This document shows, in pieces, positions 6,055 to 7,511 of a DNA stretch of 7,511 nt (its first letter is position 1; each line of letters opens with the position of its first letter). The position numbers and the translations under genes were made by a program. Below the pieces are notes generated by a model. That model searched no databases. It saw nothing but the letters and a program-made list of their open reading frames with translations, and had not been told where the DNA came from. The DNA is from Candidatus Methanophagales archaeon. GTDB taxonomy: Archaea > Halobacteriota > Syntropharchaeia > Alkanophagales > Methanospirareceae. The DNA lies in the NCBI GenBank assembly GCA_030617585.1, contig JAUWVD010000051.1, positions 1-7,511 on the forward strand. Reading direction: 5' to 3'.

Positions 6055-6480
6055 ATGACAGAAGAATGGAAAAAAAAGAATCGTTTGAAGTGACGGATGT
6101 AAGGGAATTGACCGGAAACCTCCTGCCGATGTTACTGAAAAAAGCCGGGAAAGTTACCGTGTAATGGTGATGGTATGTGTATAGTGCATAGTTTCGAGCT
6201 CGTACCGTTAAAGCCACTAGCACTGCTCAATGTAAAGGAGATAGGCAACGGGCTAGCCGATCTAACGGTGCATTTCTGGGGTTTCGTCTGAGGACGAGAA
6301 AAGCCCGCCATAGACGAGAAGACAAAATACTTACTCTCGCTCGCGAATGGTGTGGGTGCCGGTCGGTTTCGACAGGCTACGCGAGAACTGGTAAAGGCAT
6401 ACTCCGCCGGCGTTACTGTTGCTGAACGGGATGAGCGGTTTTCTTTTTCGGGTGTCTGGCCGTTTTTGTCCTCGGATTAA
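6055..6480 (+). pseudogene. Broken DUF2249/TusA-like plus CMD-like fusion gene
   Basis: The ATG at 6055 opens MTEEWKKK and soon hits a TGA. Past an 8-A run (6070-6077) the frame that starts at the ATG at 6066 reads ESFEVTDVRELTGNLLPMLL and ends at TAA 6162-6164. From 6166 a third frame reads GDGMCIVHSFE, then LVPLKPLALLNVKEIGNGLA, crosses an in-frame TGA at 6289-6291 where relatives would probably have Trp, and goes on with GREKPAIDEKTKYLLSLANG and RFRQATRELVKAYSAGVTVA to a TAA at 6478. The last part resembles carboxymuconolactone-decarboxylase/AhpD-like proteins but has no CxxC pair. A piece between SFE and LVPLKP also seems deleted. Two frameshifts, a stop and a deletion argue for a true pseudogene. 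The parent would be a soluble protein with a TusA-like first domain; its function is unknown to me. Confidence 0.6.
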
Positions 6481-6692
6481 TTGCCGGGCTAAAAGAGAAC
6501 ATAAGGCGTGTGCTCGAGCATATGCGCTGGTTGTTGATGAGTGTGCCGCCTGTTGTTCTGGTGGTTGTGTGCATGATCTGGTTTGGTATGGGAAGCGCGC
6601 AGACCATCTTTGCCACATCGCTTTTGATCCTCCCGATTATGTGCGTCAATACGATCACGGGCATAGAGTCTGTGGAATCGCAGATTTTAGAG
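6435..6692 (+). pseudogene. Internal fragment of an ABC-transporter permease (SsuC/TauC type)
   Basis: From 6435 the frame reads AVFFFGCLAVFVLGLIAGLK, then MRWLLMSVPPVVLVVVCMIW with FGMG, and ILPIMCVNTITGIESVESQI followed by LEM near 6692. SVPP, the xIWFGxG turn, PIMxxNTxxGI and the spacing of hydrophobic segments fit the inner-membrane permeases of the nitrate/sulfonate/taurine importer class. The N-terminal segments and everything from the EAA loop onward are missing. The fragment abuts the CMD-like relic at about 6427-6440 with no gap, so a deletion probably joined the two genes. The reading frame stays open to 6821 and overlaps the start of the heat-shock gene, but after LEM it no longer resembles a permease. 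There is no start signal of its own. Confidence 0.6.
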
Positions 6693-6713
6693 ATGGAAGG
6701 CGGAGCAGAAAAG

Positions 6714-6726
6714 TTTTTTAAATATT
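6714..6726 (+). promoter_or_regulatory. TATA-like box of the Hsp20 gene
   Basis: TTTTTTAAATATT, preceded by the purine-rich GCAGAAAAG that could bind TFB, sits about 60-70 bases before the ATG at 6784. A second candidate, CTATATAC at 6731-6738, is closer. AGGTGG (6767-6772) is the best ribosome binding site, 11 bases before the ATG. Confidence 0.45.
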
Positions 6727-6783
6727 ACAACTATATACGTAATGTAACGTGCATAATAAATAGGATAGGTGGCGAGATGAGAG

Positions 6784-7254
6784 ATGGTTTGGCGAAGAAG
6801 ATATATATGGGACCCTTTTGAAGAGCTAAGAAGAATGGAAGAATTGGCAGACCGAGCGTTTGGTGAGTCCGGACCCGACTATTTTGGTCGGCGAGCACTG
6901 CCTGGAGCTACTGGAGAAGAACTCGCAGAGACCGCAGCACCCTATGTGGATATAAAAGAGAAAGAGGGCAAGATTATCGTAGCTGCCGATATACCGGGTG
7001 TTGAAAAGGCTGACATCTCTATAAATCTCAGGGGTCATACGCTCGAAATAAGTGCGGAGAAGAAGCAGGAAAAGGAAGAAGAGGAAGAAGGATACATCAG
7101 AAGAGAAAGGAGTTATAGAAAGTTCTACCGGTCTATACCGCTGCCCACGGAGGTGGACAAGGATAATGTGGATGCAACTTTCGAGAATGGCGTACTCCAG
7201 ATAGAGATGCCGAAGCTAGCAATAGAAGAAGTGAAGAAGATCGAGCTGAAATAA
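6784..7254 (+). CDS. hsp20: Small heat-shock protein, Hsp20/alpha-crystallin family
   Basis: This 156-residue cytosolic ATP-independent chaperone would form oligomers that hold unfolding proteins for refolding. The N-terminus MVWRRRYIWDPFEELRRMEE is typical of archaeal members. The alpha-crystallin domain covers about 52-144, with YVDIKEKEGKIIVAADIPGV (54-73), LEISAEKK (87-94) and the signature FENGVLQIEMPK (133-144). A very acidic run (KEEEEEEG, 97-104 region) marks the loop before the dimer-forming strand. The C-terminal I-x-I/V oligomerisation motif appears as IEL (153-155). It has its own promoter and is intact, in contrast to the sequence on both sides. An ATG at 6777 in another frame gives only 14 codons and is not the start. 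Confidence 0.95.
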   Translation: MVWRRRYIWDPFEELRRMEELADRAFGESGPDYFGRRALPGATGEELAETAAPYVDIKEKEGKIIVAADIPGVEKADISINLRGHTLEISAEKKQEKEEEEEGYIRRERSYRKFYRSIPLPTEVDKDNVDATFENGVLQIEMPKLAIEEVKKIELK

Positions 7255-7289
7255 TTATCCGTGCAAAAAAGAAGAAACCTTAAATCAGC

Positions 7290-7315
7290 CCTTTCTTATT
7301 TTATTTTATCTTTGT
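7290..7315 (+). terminator. T-rich terminator after the Hsp20 gene
   Basis: Starting about 35 bases after the Hsp20 stop there is a run of T tracts (TTTCTT, TTTT, TTTT, TTT) broken by single bases, with no strong hairpin. Archaeal RNA polymerase ends transcription at such T-rich stretches. Part of it might also serve as a promoter element for the next gene. Confidence 0.4.
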
Positions 7316-7342
7316 GCTGTGAGGAAACGTATGAGGTAATAA

Positions 7343-7511
7343 ATGCTGGAAATAAAAGATTTGACTGTGGAAGTAGAAGGTAAAGAAATAATACGTGATT
7401 TGCACCTTAATATATAAGAAGGGGAGGTGCACGTATTATTTGGGCCCAATGGCTGTGGAAAGACAACACTTCTGATGACCCTGCTTGGTTTTCCTAGTTA
7501 TAAGGTCACAA
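7343..7511 (+). pseudogene. SufC-like ABC ATPase, 5' part, with an in-frame stop
   Basis: The ATG at 7343 has GAGGT (7333-7337) five bases upstream and opens MLEIKDLTVEVEGKEIIRDL, the start of SufC, the ATPase of the SUF iron-sulfur cluster assembly complex. The frame meets TAA at 7415-7417 and then continues as EGEVHVLFGPNGCGKTTLLM with Walker A (GPNGCGKTT), then GFPSYKVT. GFPxYKVT after Walker A is characteristic of SufC rather than other ABC ATPases. Relatives usually have IKEGE at this place, so one A-to-T change of a Lys AAA codon explains the stop. A GTG at 7427 could start translation beyond it but would drop the first strands. The window ends inside the gene, so its further condition and a following sufB are not visible. 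A sequencing error is possible. Confidence 0.75.

Noticed and set aside
6070..6077. Programmed frameshift at the 8-A run
   Set aside because: A slippery run could allow it, but the gene is broken again downstream by a second frameshift and a stop, so a functional frameshift would not rescue it.
6289..6291. TGA in the CMD-like relic read as Trp or selenocysteine
   Set aside because: TGA is used as the normal stop in cca and both purP-type genes, no adjacent stem-loop typical of selenocysteine insertion was evident, and the same gene has two frameshifts, so decay is simpler.
6419..6721. 100-residue cysteine- and arginine-rich frame
   Set aside because: It overlaps the CMD and permease relics in another frame; the permease frame gives recognisable membrane-protein motifs while this one gives none.
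6777..6821. Short ORF starting at the ATG at 6777, seven bases before the Hsp20 start
   Set aside because: It codes for only 14 residues, is the tail of the open permease frame and overlaps the well-supported Hsp20 N-terminus.

Overview
The window looks archaeal, most likely from a methanogen-related or methane/alkane-oxidising euryarchaeon (Halobacteriota type). The evidence is an archaeal-type (class I) CCA-adding enzyme, two copies of the archaeal purine enzyme PurP, a DUF166 protein of the type common in methanogens, and TATA-like boxes about 25 nt upstream of likely transcript starts. The exact lineage is inference. I see no rRNA, tRNA, insertion sequence or CRISPR array.

Layout. Bases 25-90 hold an inverted array of a 10-base unit just beyond the 3' end of cca. 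The cca gene is on the minus strand (121-1482). A long AT-rich gap with small hairpins follows, with one doubtful 62-residue ORF (1942-2130). Next is a minus-strand operon of two purP-type genes: a divergent copy (3289-4416) is transcribed first, and a canonical copy (2223-3287) follows one base later. A divergent promoter region (4417-4645) separates this operon from a plus-strand PerR/Fur-type regulator (4646-5089) that keeps all five PerR-type metal ligands.

From about 5095 to 6700 the sequence is a patch of decaying genes. It holds a fragment of a DUF2249/TusA-like domain, then a DUF166 gene that has lost an internal segment and changed frame. After a hairpin terminator comes a second DUF2249-like gene, fused to a carboxymuconolactone-decarboxylase-like (CMD) domain and carrying two frameshifts and an in-frame TGA. 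It runs straight into the middle of an ABC-transporter permease relic. The assignment of these relics rests on my reading of frames, not on searches.

An intact small heat-shock protein gene of the Hsp20 family (6784-7254) follows with its own promoter. The window ends inside a SufC-like ABC ATPase reading frame that has an in-frame TAA ahead of its Walker A motif.

The intact genes cover tRNA 3'-end maturation, a late step of purine synthesis, peroxide/metal-responsive regulation and protein quality control. I do not see a clear new multi-gene system. The points most worth a second look are the divergent PurP partner and the unusually dense, IS-free gene decay downstream of perR.
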